12,557 nucleotides of DNA from DATLAN01 sp035527455 (GTDB lineage Bacteria > Planctomycetota > Planctomycetia > Pirellulales > Thermoguttaceae). Position 1 is the first letter of the stretch; the number at the start of each line of letters is the position of its first letter. A model generated the notes under the pieces. It searched no databases. It had not been told where the DNA came from and worked only from the letters and a program-made list of their open reading frames with translations. Both the position numbers and the translations under genes were made by a program. Below are positions 1 to 7,394 of the stretch, in pieces. Location: the NCBI GenBank assembly GCA_035527455.1, contig DATLAN010000358.1, positions 1 to 12,557 on the forward strand, written 5' to 3'.

Positions 1-672
1 TTGAACGCCAAACCTCGCACCATCGCCATCGGAGACATCCACGGCTGCCTGGCGGCGTTGCGCGCGGTTCTGGCCGCCGTCGATCCGCAACCGCGGGACA
101 CCGTCGTTACCTTGGGCGATTACGTCGATCGCGGACCGCACAGCCGGGAAGCGATCGATGAGCTGATCGTGCTGGGCCGACGGTGCCGCGTCGTTCCCAT
201 CCTCGGGAACCACGACGAAATGATGCTGGATATCTGCCTGGGCCAGCGGGCCTACTTCGGCGAATGGCTGCTCTACGGCGGCGATGCGACGCTGGAGTCC
301 TACGGCGGCAGAGTGCCCGAGGGCGTGCCGAGCGAACACGTCGATTTCCTCCAGCAGTGCCGGCGATACCACGAGACCGACAGCCACTTCTTCCTCCACG
401 GCAGTTACCTCGCCGAGCTGCCTTTGGAGGATCAGCCGCCGGAAGTCCTCTGCTGGGAAAACTTGCGGCAGCGCCTGCCGGGCCCCCACCGCTCAGGCAA
501 GACGGCCGTCGTCGGTCACACGGCCCAGAGGAACGGCGAGATCCTCGACCTGGGCTATCTCAAGTGCATCGACACCTGCTGCTACGGTGCCGGCTGGCTG
601 ACGGCGCTGGACGTCGAAAGCGGGCAGGTTTGGCAGGCGGACAAGGAAGGGAATCTCCGGCAAGAACCATAG
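1..672 (+). CDS. PPP-family metallophosphatase (serine/threonine phosphatase or ApaH-like)
   Basis: A calcineurin-like metallophosphoesterase of 223 aa, the usual size of bacterial PrpA/PrpB-type phosphatases. All metal-binding motifs of the PPP family are visible in order: GDIHG (residues 11-15, D12 and H14), GDYVDRG (39-45, D40, D43 and R44), GNHDE (69-73, N70 and H71), a histidine at H133 in LHG, and GHT with H173. Such enzymes use a dinuclear metal centre to hydrolyse phosphoserine/threonine, phosphotyrosine or dinucleoside tetraphosphates; the substrate cannot be told from sequence. There is no signal peptide or membrane segment, so it should be cytoplasmic. The TTG at base 1 places GDIHG at the normal distance from the N-terminus, but upstream DNA is not visible, so a start further upstream is possible. 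It is convergent with the methyltransferase-like gene, with a palindromic repeat starting at its stop codon. Confidence 0.9.
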   Translation: MNAKPRTIAIGDIHGCLAALRAVLAAVDPQPRDTVVTLGDYVDRGPHSREAIDELIVLGRRCRVVPILGNHDEMMLDICLGQRAYFGEWLLYGGDATLESYGGRVPEGVPSEHVDFLQQCRRYHETDSHFFLHGSYLAELPLEDQPPEVLCWENLRQRLPGPHRSGKTAVVGHTAQRNGEILDLGYLKCIDTCCYGAGWLTALDVESGQVWQADKEGNLRQEP

Positions 673-725
673 TAGCCGTCTCGCTCCGCGAGACGAAGCT
701 TCATCTTGCGGAGCAAGATGGCTAC
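672..725. repeat. BIME-like inverted REP doublet, GTAGCC/CTCGC family, copy 1
   Basis: A 54-bp element made of two 27-nt arms in inverted orientation. Each arm reads GTAGCC, a 7-bp stem, loop TCC, the return stem, then GAAG. The left stem is GTCTCGC/GCGAGAC; the right stem, read on the other strand, is ATCTTGC/GCAAGAT. The two stems differ at two base pairs and both differences are compensated. It fills most of the gap between two convergent genes and begins on the last base of the phosphatase stop codon. It could help end transcription from both sides, though it lacks a T-tract. A second copy lies at 7843-7896. The GTAG head followed by a hairpin is the classic REP layout. Confidence 0.85.
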
Positions 726-737
726 AAACATGGCGGC

Positions 738-1298
738 TCAAGCGGCTCGGCTAAGATCACCGGCCAACGAGGCCAGGGCTTGGATCTCGCTCGGGGCGAT
801 GGCCTCGAGGAAAGTCCGCCCGCCGGGCCGAGTCCTTTCGAGAAACACTCTCGACTCCTCGTGCAACAGCCGCGGTACGTACAACCACCCTTTGGCCAGA
901 TGTGCCGGGTCCAGGCGCGAAGAAATGACGATCAGGTCGACCTGCCCGAGCGTATTGGCCGAACCGTCCAGCGCGGTCGACGGATCCCCGGGAATGAGCC
1001 GAATGCGAGCCCCGGTACGGCTGAGCAGACGATGGGCCATTTTCAACGTCACGCCCGGACCATCGACGGCGGACCGGGCCTCGAACGGATCGATCCCGAT
1101 ATAGCGGATCTCGCAGTGCGGAAAGAATCGGGCGGCCGCTTCGATCATCCGCGCGGCCCGTTGGCCGATTCCGATGCCCAATTCCAGGAATCTTCGGGCT
1201 TTGTGCCGGCAAACGGCCTGGTAAATTAGGCGATCACTTGCCGGTGTGGAAAAATAGGAAAGATAGAAAGACCTTAGCCGACTTGTTTTCCGAAACAT
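738..1298 (-). CDS. Class I SAM-dependent methyltransferase-like protein
   Basis: Predicted 186-aa cytoplasmic protein with a Rossmann-type SAM-binding core. Motif I is FLELGIGIGQ (residues 37-46), motif II YIGIDPFEA (66-74), with LIPGD (101-105) and DLIVIS (121-126) matching later strands of the fold. The N-terminus, SFYLSYFSTPASDRLIY (10-26), precedes motif I and is probably a substrate-side cap. The methyl acceptor is unknown. The frame is open further upstream to 1625, but those codons cross an intergenic inverted repeat. I chose the ATG at 1298-1296 because AGGA lies 6 nt before it and the coherent protein begins there. It is transcribed divergently from the propeller gene and convergently with the phosphatase. 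It could also be a non-catalytic relative, since motif I carries G-I-G-I-G rather than the commoner G-C-G-x-G. Confidence 0.75.
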   Translation of the reverse strand: MFRKTSRLRSFYLSYFSTPASDRLIYQAVCRHKARRFLELGIGIGQRAARMIEAAARFFPHCEIRYIGIDPFEARSAVDGPGVTLKMAHRLLSRTGARIRLIPGDPSTALDGSANTLGQVDLIVISSRLDPAHLAKGWLYVPRLLHEESRVFLERTRPGGRTFLEAIAPSEIQALASLAGDLSRAA

Positions 1299-1671
1299 CG
1301 TCCGTCCTGGAAATTCGCGGTCCACGGGTCGGAGTCTGGCACCCCAGATGTCACTTCGACCGAAACAGAGACACGACAACACCCTTTCCAACTCGAAACC
1401 ATCAGCGGCGAGTCGAAAATGGGGACTGGCTCCGGGCCCAGCCAAATGGTAGCCGGATTCGCAAGAATTCGGGCGTTGCCCAGTTTCACGCGAAATGGCC
1501 CGAATTCTTGCGAATCCGGCTACGGGCCCGGTGCCTGTCCCCTTTTTCGACGCGATCCTCTCCACCGTTTTCCCACGGCAGCACGTGCATCCGCGACGGG
1601 GGCCCGGTAGAATCCGTACGGTCAAGAGACAAAGATGGTGTCAAGAACCGTTCACTGAAAGGCCGGCGGCA
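1299..1671. other. Divergent intergenic region
   Basis: This 373-bp gap separates the methyltransferase-like gene (leftward) from the propeller gene (rightward), so it should hold both promoters. Its centre is taken by a nested inverted repeat (1412-1551). The open frames crossing it translate repeat sequence and are not credible genes. TAGAAT at 1608-1613 resembles a -10 box for the propeller gene but has no matching -35 box, so I do not call it a promoter. Confidence 0.6.
1412..1551. repeat. Nested inverted repeat: REP doublet inside a GGGGAC...GTCCCC repeat
   Basis: Two inverted repeats sit one inside the other. The inner one is a perfect 26-bp pair (1449-1474 and 1498-1523). Each arm reads GTAGCC, then stem GGATTC, loop GCAA, return stem GAATTC (one G-T pair), then GGGC. 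The outer pair (1421-1439 and 1524-1542) matches at 17 of 19 positions and begins GGGGAC; it extends outward as GTCGAAAA with one mismatch to 1412 and 1551. A 9-nt unpaired stretch (1440-1448) lies only on the left. The inner arms share the GTAGCC head with the elements at 672 and 7843. The whole is 140 bp and could fold into a long hairpin or cruciform. There is no coding content. Confidence 0.85.
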
Positions 1672-4600
1672 ATGAAATCCGAATCGATCTTTCCATCCTG
1701 CTTCGTCCTGTTCTGCACGATCGCGTCTTCGCCGTTTCTCCGCGGCGGGGAAATGGCCCCGGATCTCGCCGGCCGATTGGGCATCCAAGGCGGCCTGGTC
1801 GTACACGTTGGATGCGGCGACGGCCGGTTTACGGCCGCCCTGCGAACAAATTCACGCTACCTGGTCCAGGGCCTCGAACAGGATACGGCCCGCGTTGCCG
1901 AAGCCCGCGCATACCTCCAGACGTCGGGCAAACTGGGCGGCGTGACCGTGTGCCCCTGGGACGGCGAGCGGTTGCCTTACGCCGATAACATGGTCAATCT
2001 CCTGATCGTCAACCCGGCCGAGCGGCTCGCCGGCGACGAGATCATGCGGGTGCTGGTCCCCGGCGGCGTCGCGCTGGTCGCGTCGAGCGACGGGGGCGAG
2101 AAACTCGAAAAGCTCGAAAAACCCTGGCCGAAGGAAATCGACCAGTGGACGCACTTCCTGCACGGGCCGGACAACAACGCGGTGGCCGAGGACACGCGCG
2201 TCGAGCCGCCGCGGCACATGCAGTGGGTATCCGGTCCGCGGTGGGGACGCAGCCACGATCACCTCTCCAGCGTCAGCGCCGTCGTCTCGGCCTCGGGGCG
2301 GATCTTCTCGATCGTCGACGAGGGGCCGATCGCCTCGGTCAAGGCCGAATCCCGTTGGATGCTCGTCGCCCGAGACGCCTTCAACGGCGTGCTGCTCTGG
2401 AAGTGGCGTTTGGCGCCCTGGGAGAATCAACTACGACCCTTCCGCAGCGGGCCGGCCGAACTGCCCCGGCGACTGGTGGCCGTCGGTGATCGCGTCTACG
2501 TCACGCTCGGCTACGGCAAGCCGGTGACCGCCCTGGACGCGGCCACGGGCGAGGTGGTGCGGACCTACGAGGGGACGGAAAACACGCACGAAATCGTCTG
2601 CCACCAGGGAACGCTCTACCTGGTGATCAGCGAGCCGCTGGAAAACAGGAGCCCCACGACCGGCGAGATCCTGAGGCGCTTTCCCGTGTGGCGCGATTCG
2701 TACCTGGAATACACCATACGGTACATGCCCAAGCACGTCCGTGCGATCGACGCGGAATCCGGCAGGCTGCTGTGGAAGAAGGCCGACGACGAGGTCGCGA
2801 ACATCGTGCCGCTGACGCTGATCGCCGGCGGGGAGCAGATCTTTTTCCAGAACGAGAACCATTTGACGTCGCTGGCGGCCGACTCGGGAGCCGTGCTGTG
2901 GAAGGCCGAGCGCCCCTCGATCCGGCAGCGCTACGCCTGGCTGGTGCCCACGCTGGTCGTCAAGGACGGCGTGGTGCTCTCGGCCGACCGTCTGGCCGAT
3001 CAGCCCGTCGATACCGGGGCCACGGATCCGGAGGCGCTGGAATGGCGGGTCTCGGCCAACCATATCCTGACCGACGGCCGGATCATGGCCTTCTCGGCCG
3101 CCGACGGCAAGCCGCTGTGGTCGGCCCCCTGTCACGAGGGCTTCAATTCGCCGGCCGACCTGTTCGTGATCGCCGGCCGGGTGTACAGCGGCGCGCTGGC
3201 CTGGGGCAAGCAGCCGGGGATTACCGATGTCTACGATCTGCACACCGGCCAGGTCGTCGCCACGCGCAAGCCGGACCAGGAGACCTACACGCTCGGTTTC
3301 GGCCATCACCGCTGCCATCGCGACAAAGCCACCGTGAAGTACATCATCCAGGGACGGGCCGGCATGGAGTTCCTCGACGTCAACGATCCCGACCGCGTCA
3401 GCGCCGACCACTGGGTCCGCGGCGCGTGCCAGTACGGAATGCTTCCCTGCAACGGCCTGGTCTATGCGCCGACGCACCCTTGCGCGTGCTACGTCACGGC
3501 CAAGCTCGACGGCTACAACGCCTTGAGCGGGCGCCGGGCGACCCCAATGACCGAAGGACCCGAGCGGCTCGAGAAAGGGCCGGCGTTCGGGAAAATCGAA
3601 GCCTCGCCGCCCGAGGACGCCGATGCCGCCTGGCCCACGCTTCGGCACGACAACGCCCGCAGCGGCTCCACCGCGGTTTCGCTCCCGGCCGAGTTGAGCA
3701 AGAACTGGGAGAGGGCGCTTCCCGGGCCGCTGACCGCGGTGGTCGTGGCCGGCGGCCGGCTCTACGTGGCCCAGCGCGAGGTCCACACGGTACACGCCTT
3801 GAAGGCGGAGGACGGCTCGCCGCTTTGGTGCTACACGGCCGGCGGGCGCGTCGATTCGCCCCCGACCGTCCACGGCGGCCGGGTCTATTTCGGCTCGGCC
3901 GACGGCTGGATGTATTGCCTCCGCGCCGAGGACGGCGCGCTGGCGTGGCGATTCCGCGTGGCGCCCGAGTCGCGGCAGATCGTCGCCTACGGCCAGTTGG
4001 AATCCGTCTGGCCGGTCCACGGCAACGTCCTGGTCGTGAGCGGTCCGCAAGGCCGCCCGGTGGCCTACGCCTCGGCCGGCAGATCGTCCTACGTCGACGG
4101 CGGCGTGTTCCTCTGCGCGGTCGATGCCCTGGCGGGCACGTTGATCGCCAGGCGGCGGATCTGCCACCGCGATCCGAACACCGACCTCGAACCGCAGGAC
4201 GTGATCCGCGGCGTCAACATGCCGGGAGCCATCCCCGACGTGCTGGCCAGCGACGGCGCCTCGATCTTCATGAGGCACCAGCGATTCGACCTGGAAGGGC
4301 AGCCGCTCGAACCGGACGTCGATCACCTGTTCTGTTCGGCCGGCTACCTGGACGACACCTGGTGGCACCGCACCTACCTGCAGATCGGGCGGTCGATGGG
4401 CGGCGGATACGGCGGCTGGGGGAGCGCGGGCAACACGCACGTCTCCGGCAAGATGCTGGTCCGTAGCGGAAACCGCGCGCTGGGTTTCGGCCGCAAGGAG
4501 TACACGATCACCGGCAGCCACCTCGGCTTGCAGTCGCAGTGCCACCTCTTCGCGGCGGATCTCCGGCCCGTCACGACGGTGGAGGGAAAGGCAGCGGAAA

Positions 4601-4902
4601 AGGGCCGCAGATCCAGTACCGGCGTGAATTACCTCTGGTCGCGGTCCATTCCCTTCTACCCCCGCGCGATGCTCCTGGCCGGCGACACGCTGTTCTTCGC
4701 CGGGCCCGAGCAGGTCGACGACTTCGACGCGAGAGAGCCGAAAAGCCCCGTGGCACTTTGGGCCGTTTCGGCGGAAGACGGCCGGACCCAAGCGGAGTAC
4801 GAGCTGAAGTCCTCGCCCGTCCACGACAGTTTCGCCGCCTCCGCCGGCCGCCTTTATTTCACCACGGCGGACGGCCGCGTGGTATGCTACGCGGGTCGGT
4901 AA
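1672..4902 (+). CDS. Secreted PQQ-type beta-propeller protein with N-terminal methyltransferase-like domain
   Basis: Predicted 1076-aa protein. Residues 1-26 look like a Sec signal peptide (K2, a hydrophobic run through FVLFCTIASS, then a small-residue region). Residues about 35-140 form a class I methyltransferase fold: VHVGCGDGR (44-52) is a complete motif I, QGLEQD follows as motif II, and RVLVPGGVALV closes the domain. A linker rich in K and E leads to WTHFLHGPDNNAVA (from W159), which opens the first PQQ-like propeller. A second propeller starts near W654 (WPTLRHDNARSG), with repeats such as GGRLYVA and GGRVYFGSADGWMYCL. PQQ-like propellers of the BamB/quinoprotein-dehydrogenase type serve as scaffolds or enzymes; no dehydrogenase active site is evident. 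The frame is open to 1495 upstream, but that part is intergenic repeat. The ATG at 1672 gives the signal peptide, though its ribosome-binding site is weak. Function is unknown; the family appears planctomycete-typical. Confidence 0.85.
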   Translation: MKSESIFPSCFVLFCTIASSPFLRGGEMAPDLAGRLGIQGGLVVHVGCGDGRFTAALRTNSRYLVQGLEQDTARVAEARAYLQTSGKLGGVTVCPWDGERLPYADNMVNLLIVNPAERLAGDEIMRVLVPGGVALVASSDGGEKLEKLEKPWPKEIDQWTHFLHGPDNNAVAEDTRVEPPRHMQWVSGPRWGRSHDHLSSVSAVVSASGRIFSIVDEGPIASVKAESRWMLVARDAFNGVLLWKWRLAPWENQLRPFRSGPAELPRRLVAVGDRVYVTLGYGKPVTALDAATGEVVRTYEGTENTHEIVCHQGTLYLVISEPLENRSPTTGEILRRFPVWRDSYLEYTIRYMPKHVRAIDAESGRLLWKKADDEVANIVPLTLIAGGEQIFFQNENHLTSLAADSGAVLWKAERPSIRQRYAWLVPTLVVKDGVVLSADRLADQPVDTGATDPEALEWRVSANHILTDGRIMAFSAADGKPLWSAPCHEGFNSPADLFVIAGRVYSGALAWGKQPGITDVYDLHTGQVVATRKPDQETYTLGFGHHRCHRDKATVKYIIQGRAGMEFLDVNDPDRVSADHWVRGACQYGMLPCNGLVYAPTHPCACYVTAKLDGYNALSGRRATPMTEGPERLEKGPAFGKIEASPPEDADAAWPTLRHDNARSGSTAVSLPAELSKNWERALPGPLTAVVVAGGRLYVAQREVHTVHALKAEDGSPLWCYTAGGRVDSPPTVHGGRVYFGSADGWMYCLRAEDGALAWRFRVAPESRQIVAYGQLESVWPVHGNVLVVSGPQGRPVAYASAGRSSYVDGGVFLCAVDALAGTLIARRRICHRDPNTDLEPQDVIRGVNMPGAIPDVLASDGASIFMRHQRFDLEGQPLEPDVDHLFCSAGYLDDTWWHRTYLQIGRSMGGGYGGWGSAGNTHVSGKMLVRSGNRALGFGRKEYTITGSHLGLQSQCHLFAADLRPVTTVEGKAAEKGRRSSTGVNYLWSRSIPFYPRAMLLAGDTLFFAGPEQVDDFDAREPKSPVALWAVSAEDGRTQAEYELKSSPVHDSFAASAGRLYFTTADGRVVCYAGR

Positions 4903-4935
4903 GGCGCCGCGCAAGAACAACCCATTTCGTGGAGG

Positions 4936-5010
4936 GGTGGCACGCCCTGAGGAACGAAGGGCGTGGTTTGGCAGGTTCTCCACGCCCTTCGTTCCTCAGG
5001 GCGTGCCACC
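4936..5010. repeat. BIME-like inverted doublet, GGTGGCACGCCC family
   Basis: A perfect 31-bp inverted repeat (4936-4966 and 4980-5010) with a 13-nt spacer. Each arm is itself a head-plus-hairpin: GGTGG, stem CACGCCCT, a 9-nt loop, return stem AGGGCGTG, then G. It lies 34 bp after the propeller gene and could act as a transcription barrier, but no T-tract follows. The plan matches the other palindromic elements in the window, while the sequence is unrelated to them. Confidence 0.85.
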
Positions 5011-5041
5011 CTCGCCTGGAACGTGCCACCCTCGCCTGGAA
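5002..5041. repeat. Two tandem 20-bp units
   Basis: Two identical 20-bp units (5002-5021 and 5022-5041), reading CGTGCCACC followed by CTCGCCTGGAA. The first nine bases are the outer end of the preceding palindrome's right arm, so this looks like tandem duplication of the edge of that element. No coding or regulatory role is evident. Confidence 0.8.
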
Positions 5042-5136
5042 AGCGTACGGGTTATTCTCATTCTCGCGCAGGCACTGAGTCGCGAAACAACCTTCCTGTG
5101 TCAGACGGCGGCACCTAAGGAACCACTCGACTGGGG

Positions 5137-5165
5137 TTGCCGGGCTGGTCGCATCGTGATATACT
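5137..5165 (+). promoter_or_regulatory. Predicted sigma70-like promoter of the kinase/response-regulator operon
   Basis: TTGCCG (5137-5142) and TATACT (5160-5165) are separated by 17 bp, the ideal spacing for a housekeeping promoter. The predicted start of transcription is near 5172, giving a leader of roughly 70 nt before the kinase ATG. The -10 box overlaps the first copy of a 17-bp direct repeat. Planctomycete promoter consensus is not well defined, so this rests on match and position alone. Confidence 0.5.
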
Positions 5166-5201
5166 CTGATGCATGGAGCACCACATACTCTGGTGCATGG
5201 A
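5161..5201. promoter_or_regulatory. 17-bp direct repeat, possible operator
   Basis: ATACTCTGATGCATGGA (5161-5177) recurs as ATACTCTGGTGCATGGA (5185-5201), 16 of 17 identical and 24 bp apart start to start. The first copy overlaps the predicted -10 box and the second lies just after the predicted transcription start. Between them GCACCA (5178-5183) pairs with TGGTGC (5191-5196). A DNA-binding regulator or a leader-RNA hairpin could use this, but no regulator can be named. The ATG inside the first repeat (5169) is in frame with the kinase, but it has no good ribosome-binding site. Confidence 0.4.
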
Positions 5202-5229
5202 ATTTTCCCGCGGTTGGTGTCGGTACGTT

Positions 5230-5236
5230 GGGAGGG
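5230..5236 (+). promoter_or_regulatory. Ribosome-binding site deciding the kinase start
   Basis: GGGAGGG lies 7 nt before the ATG at 5244. This favours 5244 over the in-frame ATG at 5169, which would add 25 residues encoded by the direct repeats. Confidence 0.8.
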
Positions 5237-5243
5237 CAGACCT

Positions 5244-7388
5244 ATGGCCGACGATATGCAAGGACTGTGGTTCTCTGGGGGCAACGGTCCCCTTCTGCGG
5301 CAGGTGGCCGAACGCCTGCCGGCCGTCATCTGGCTGACGGACCGCCAATTGCGATTCACCGCAGCGCTGGGGGCCGGATTGGCCGCGCTGGATCTCCGGG
5401 GCTGCGAACTCGTGGGAAGAGAACTTCCGGAGTATTTCCGGACGGAAGATCCCGCGGATCTGTTGGCCGACGCCCACCGGCGCGCCCTGCGAGGAGAAGA
5501 ATCCTTCCTCGAACACCGCTGGAACGGACGCACCTATCGCACACGCGTCGGCCCTCTGCGCGACGCGGAAGAACGGGTGGTCGGCTGCATCGGTGTGGCC
5601 GAAGACGCGACCGAGCCGAGACGCACCGAAGAATCGCCGCAACTCTCGCACCGTTTGCTGGAGATCGCCAACCGCTACGCCGAAAAATTCCCCCTGCTCG
5701 AAGAACTCGTGGTGGAAATCCAGACGTTCACCGCCTGCGAAGCCGTGGGAATCCGGCTCTTGGACGAAGAGGGAAACATCCCCTATGAGGCATACACGGG
5801 CTTCAGCCGGGATTTCTATGAATTGGAAAGCCCCCTGTCGATCAAGACCGACCGGTGCATGTGCATCAACGTCGCCCGAGGAACCACGGACGCGAGTCTT
5901 CCGTTCTTCACCACGGGCGGGTCCTTCTACATCAACGGCACCACCCGCTTCCTGGCCACCGTCAAGGAAGAAGAGAAAGGACAGACTCGCAACCGGTGCA
6001 ACGAAGCCGGATACGAATCGGTGGCCCTGGTCCCCATTCGTTCGGGCGACCGCATCGTGGGCGTGATCCACGTCGCCGATCCCCGGGAGAACATGGTCCC
6101 GCCGGAAACCGTCCGGGCCCTGGAAGAAGCCGCCGTCGGGTTGGGGTCGTCCGTCTTGCTGGCATGCGCGGAAGACGCGCTGAAGAAGGCGCACGACAAG
6201 CTGGACGATTGGACTCGAGAACGCACGGCGGAACTGTTCGAAACCAACCGCCGCCTGCGAAAGGAAATCGACGAGCGCCAAAAGGTCGAGCGAGAACTCC
6301 GCGAGAGCGAGGCCCTGTATCGCAGTACGCTGGGAACCATCTCGGACGCCGTGTTCATCACGGACGATCGGGGACGGTTCACGTTCATTTCTCCCAACGT
6401 CGACGCCATTTTCGGTTATGCGCCCGACGAGATCCGCAATCTCGGCAACATCGCCCTTCTGCTGGGCGAAGGCCTTTTCGATCCGGACGAACTGATCGGC
6501 CGGAAGGAAATCAGCAATATCGAGCGAGACGTCACGGTCAAATCCGGAGAGACGCGATCCTTGCTGGTCAACGTGAAACGGGTGCGCATCAAGGACGGCA
6601 CCCTGCTCTACACGTGCCACGACGTCACCGAACGCAAGCACGCACAAGAGAGACTGCGACGCGCCGAACGGCTGGCTTCCATCGGCACGTTGGCCGCGGG
6701 CCTTGCGCACGAGATCAACAATCCGCTGGGCGCGATCGTGTTGTACGCCAAGATCGCGATGTTGGCCGACCAGCGCCCGGAGATCGACGAGACTCCCGAG
6801 TCGTGTCTTCGCCACATCCAGGACCAGGCCTTCCGCTGCAGCCGGATCGTCCGTAGCGTGTTGCAGTTCGCCAAAGAAGAGGTGTCGGAGAAGTGGCCGA
6901 ACGACTTGGGCGACGTGGCCCGGCGTGCGAGGGACCTCACGCGCAGCTTGGCCGCGGAGAAAAAGGCCGACCTGCAACTTCAGATCAGCGAGGAACTGCC
7001 CGAAGTCACGATCAATCCCACGGAAATGACGCAGGTCTTCGTCAACCTGATCTCCAATGCCCTTCAGGCGTCGAGACCTGAAGGCCGCGTGGTGGTGCGG
7101 ATCGAACCGGCGGGCGACTCGGTCCGCGCGGTCATCGAAGACCGGGGACGCGGCATGTCCGAGGAGGAACTCTGCCACGCCTTCGACCCCTTCTACACCA
7201 CGCGCCAACGGGAGGGGGCCAGCGGATTGGGCTTGAGCACGGCGTACGGCGTCGTCGAACAGCACGGGGGAACCATCCGCATCCAGAGCGCCGCCGGCAA
7301 GGGAACCACGACGACGATCGTCCTGCCGGTTACACCCTCCAAACCTCCCGCCCCTACACTTCAGCCGTCCCTTGTGCAACGAGAATAG
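5244..7388 (+). CDS. Cytoplasmic hybrid-sensor histidine kinase (PAS-GAF-PAS-HisKA-HATPase)
   Basis: Predicted 714-aa sensor kinase with no membrane segment. Domains in order: a PAS-like domain (about 16-125, starting near LPAVIWLTD), a GAF domain (about 135-312), a coiled-coil linker (about 315-350, ERTAELFETNRRLRKEIDE), a second PAS domain (about 350-465, SDAVFITDDRGRFTFISPN), the dimerisation/phosphoacceptor helix with H489 in GLAHEINNPLG, and an ATPase domain with N-box N601-LISN, G1 box DRGRGM (from D633) and G2 box GLGLS (661-665). It should autophosphorylate on H489 and pass phosphate to the response regulator that follows after 6 nt. The GAF domain contains C205-M-C207 and C252, within the stretches TDRCMCINV and RNRCNEAGYESVALVP. 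These could bind a metal or react with oxidants. The signal is unknown. Hybrid here means multiple sensor domains; no receiver domain is present. Confidence 0.92.
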   Translation: MADDMQGLWFSGGNGPLLRQVAERLPAVIWLTDRQLRFTAALGAGLAALDLRGCELVGRELPEYFRTEDPADLLADAHRRALRGEESFLEHRWNGRTYRTRVGPLRDAEERVVGCIGVAEDATEPRRTEESPQLSHRLLEIANRYAEKFPLLEELVVEIQTFTACEAVGIRLLDEEGNIPYEAYTGFSRDFYELESPLSIKTDRCMCINVARGTTDASLPFFTTGGSFYINGTTRFLATVKEEEKGQTRNRCNEAGYESVALVPIRSGDRIVGVIHVADPRENMVPPETVRALEEAAVGLGSSVLLACAEDALKKAHDKLDDWTRERTAELFETNRRLRKEIDERQKVERELRESEALYRSTLGTISDAVFITDDRGRFTFISPNVDAIFGYAPDEIRNLGNIALLLGEGLFDPDELIGRKEISNIERDVTVKSGETRSLLVNVKRVRIKDGTLLYTCHDVTERKHAQERLRRAERLASIGTLAAGLAHEINNPLGAIVLYAKIAMLADQRPEIDETPESCLRHIQDQAFRCSRIVRSVLQFAKEEVSEKWPNDLGDVARRARDLTRSLAAEKKADLQLQISEELPEVTINPTEMTQVFVNLISNALQASRPEGRVVVRIEPAGDSVRAVIEDRGRGMSEEELCHAFDPFYTTRQREGASGLGLSTAYGVVEQHGGTIRIQSAAGKGTTTTIVLPVTPSKPPAPTLQPSLVQRE

Positions 7389-7394
7389 CTGGCC

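Larger units (their letters stand above)
4903..5243. other. Intergenic region upstream of the kinase operon
   Basis: A 341-bp gap with no credible gene. It holds, in order, a 31-bp perfect inverted repeat (4936-5010), a 20-bp tandem pair (5002-5041), a promoter-like sequence (5137-5165), a 17-bp direct repeat (5161-5201) and the ribosome-binding site of the kinase gene (5230-5236). The stretch 5042-5136 shows nothing recognisable. Confidence 0.7.

Noticed and set aside
1299..1625. A longer methyltransferase-like protein starting at 1625.
   Set aside because: The extra 109 residues translate the nested inverted repeat and intergenic DNA; the ATG at 1298 has a suitable ribosome-binding site.
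2431..4983. An 850-codon open frame on the minus strand opposite the propeller gene.
   Set aside because: It is a shadow of high-GC coding DNA. The plus frame shows complete domain motifs and the minus product is a compositionally biased R/A/G/V-rich string with no recognisable domain.
5169..5243. An N-terminal 25-residue extension of the histidine kinase.
   Set aside because: It would be encoded by the promoter-proximal direct repeats and lacks a ribosome-binding site, whereas GGGAGGG stands before the ATG at 5244.
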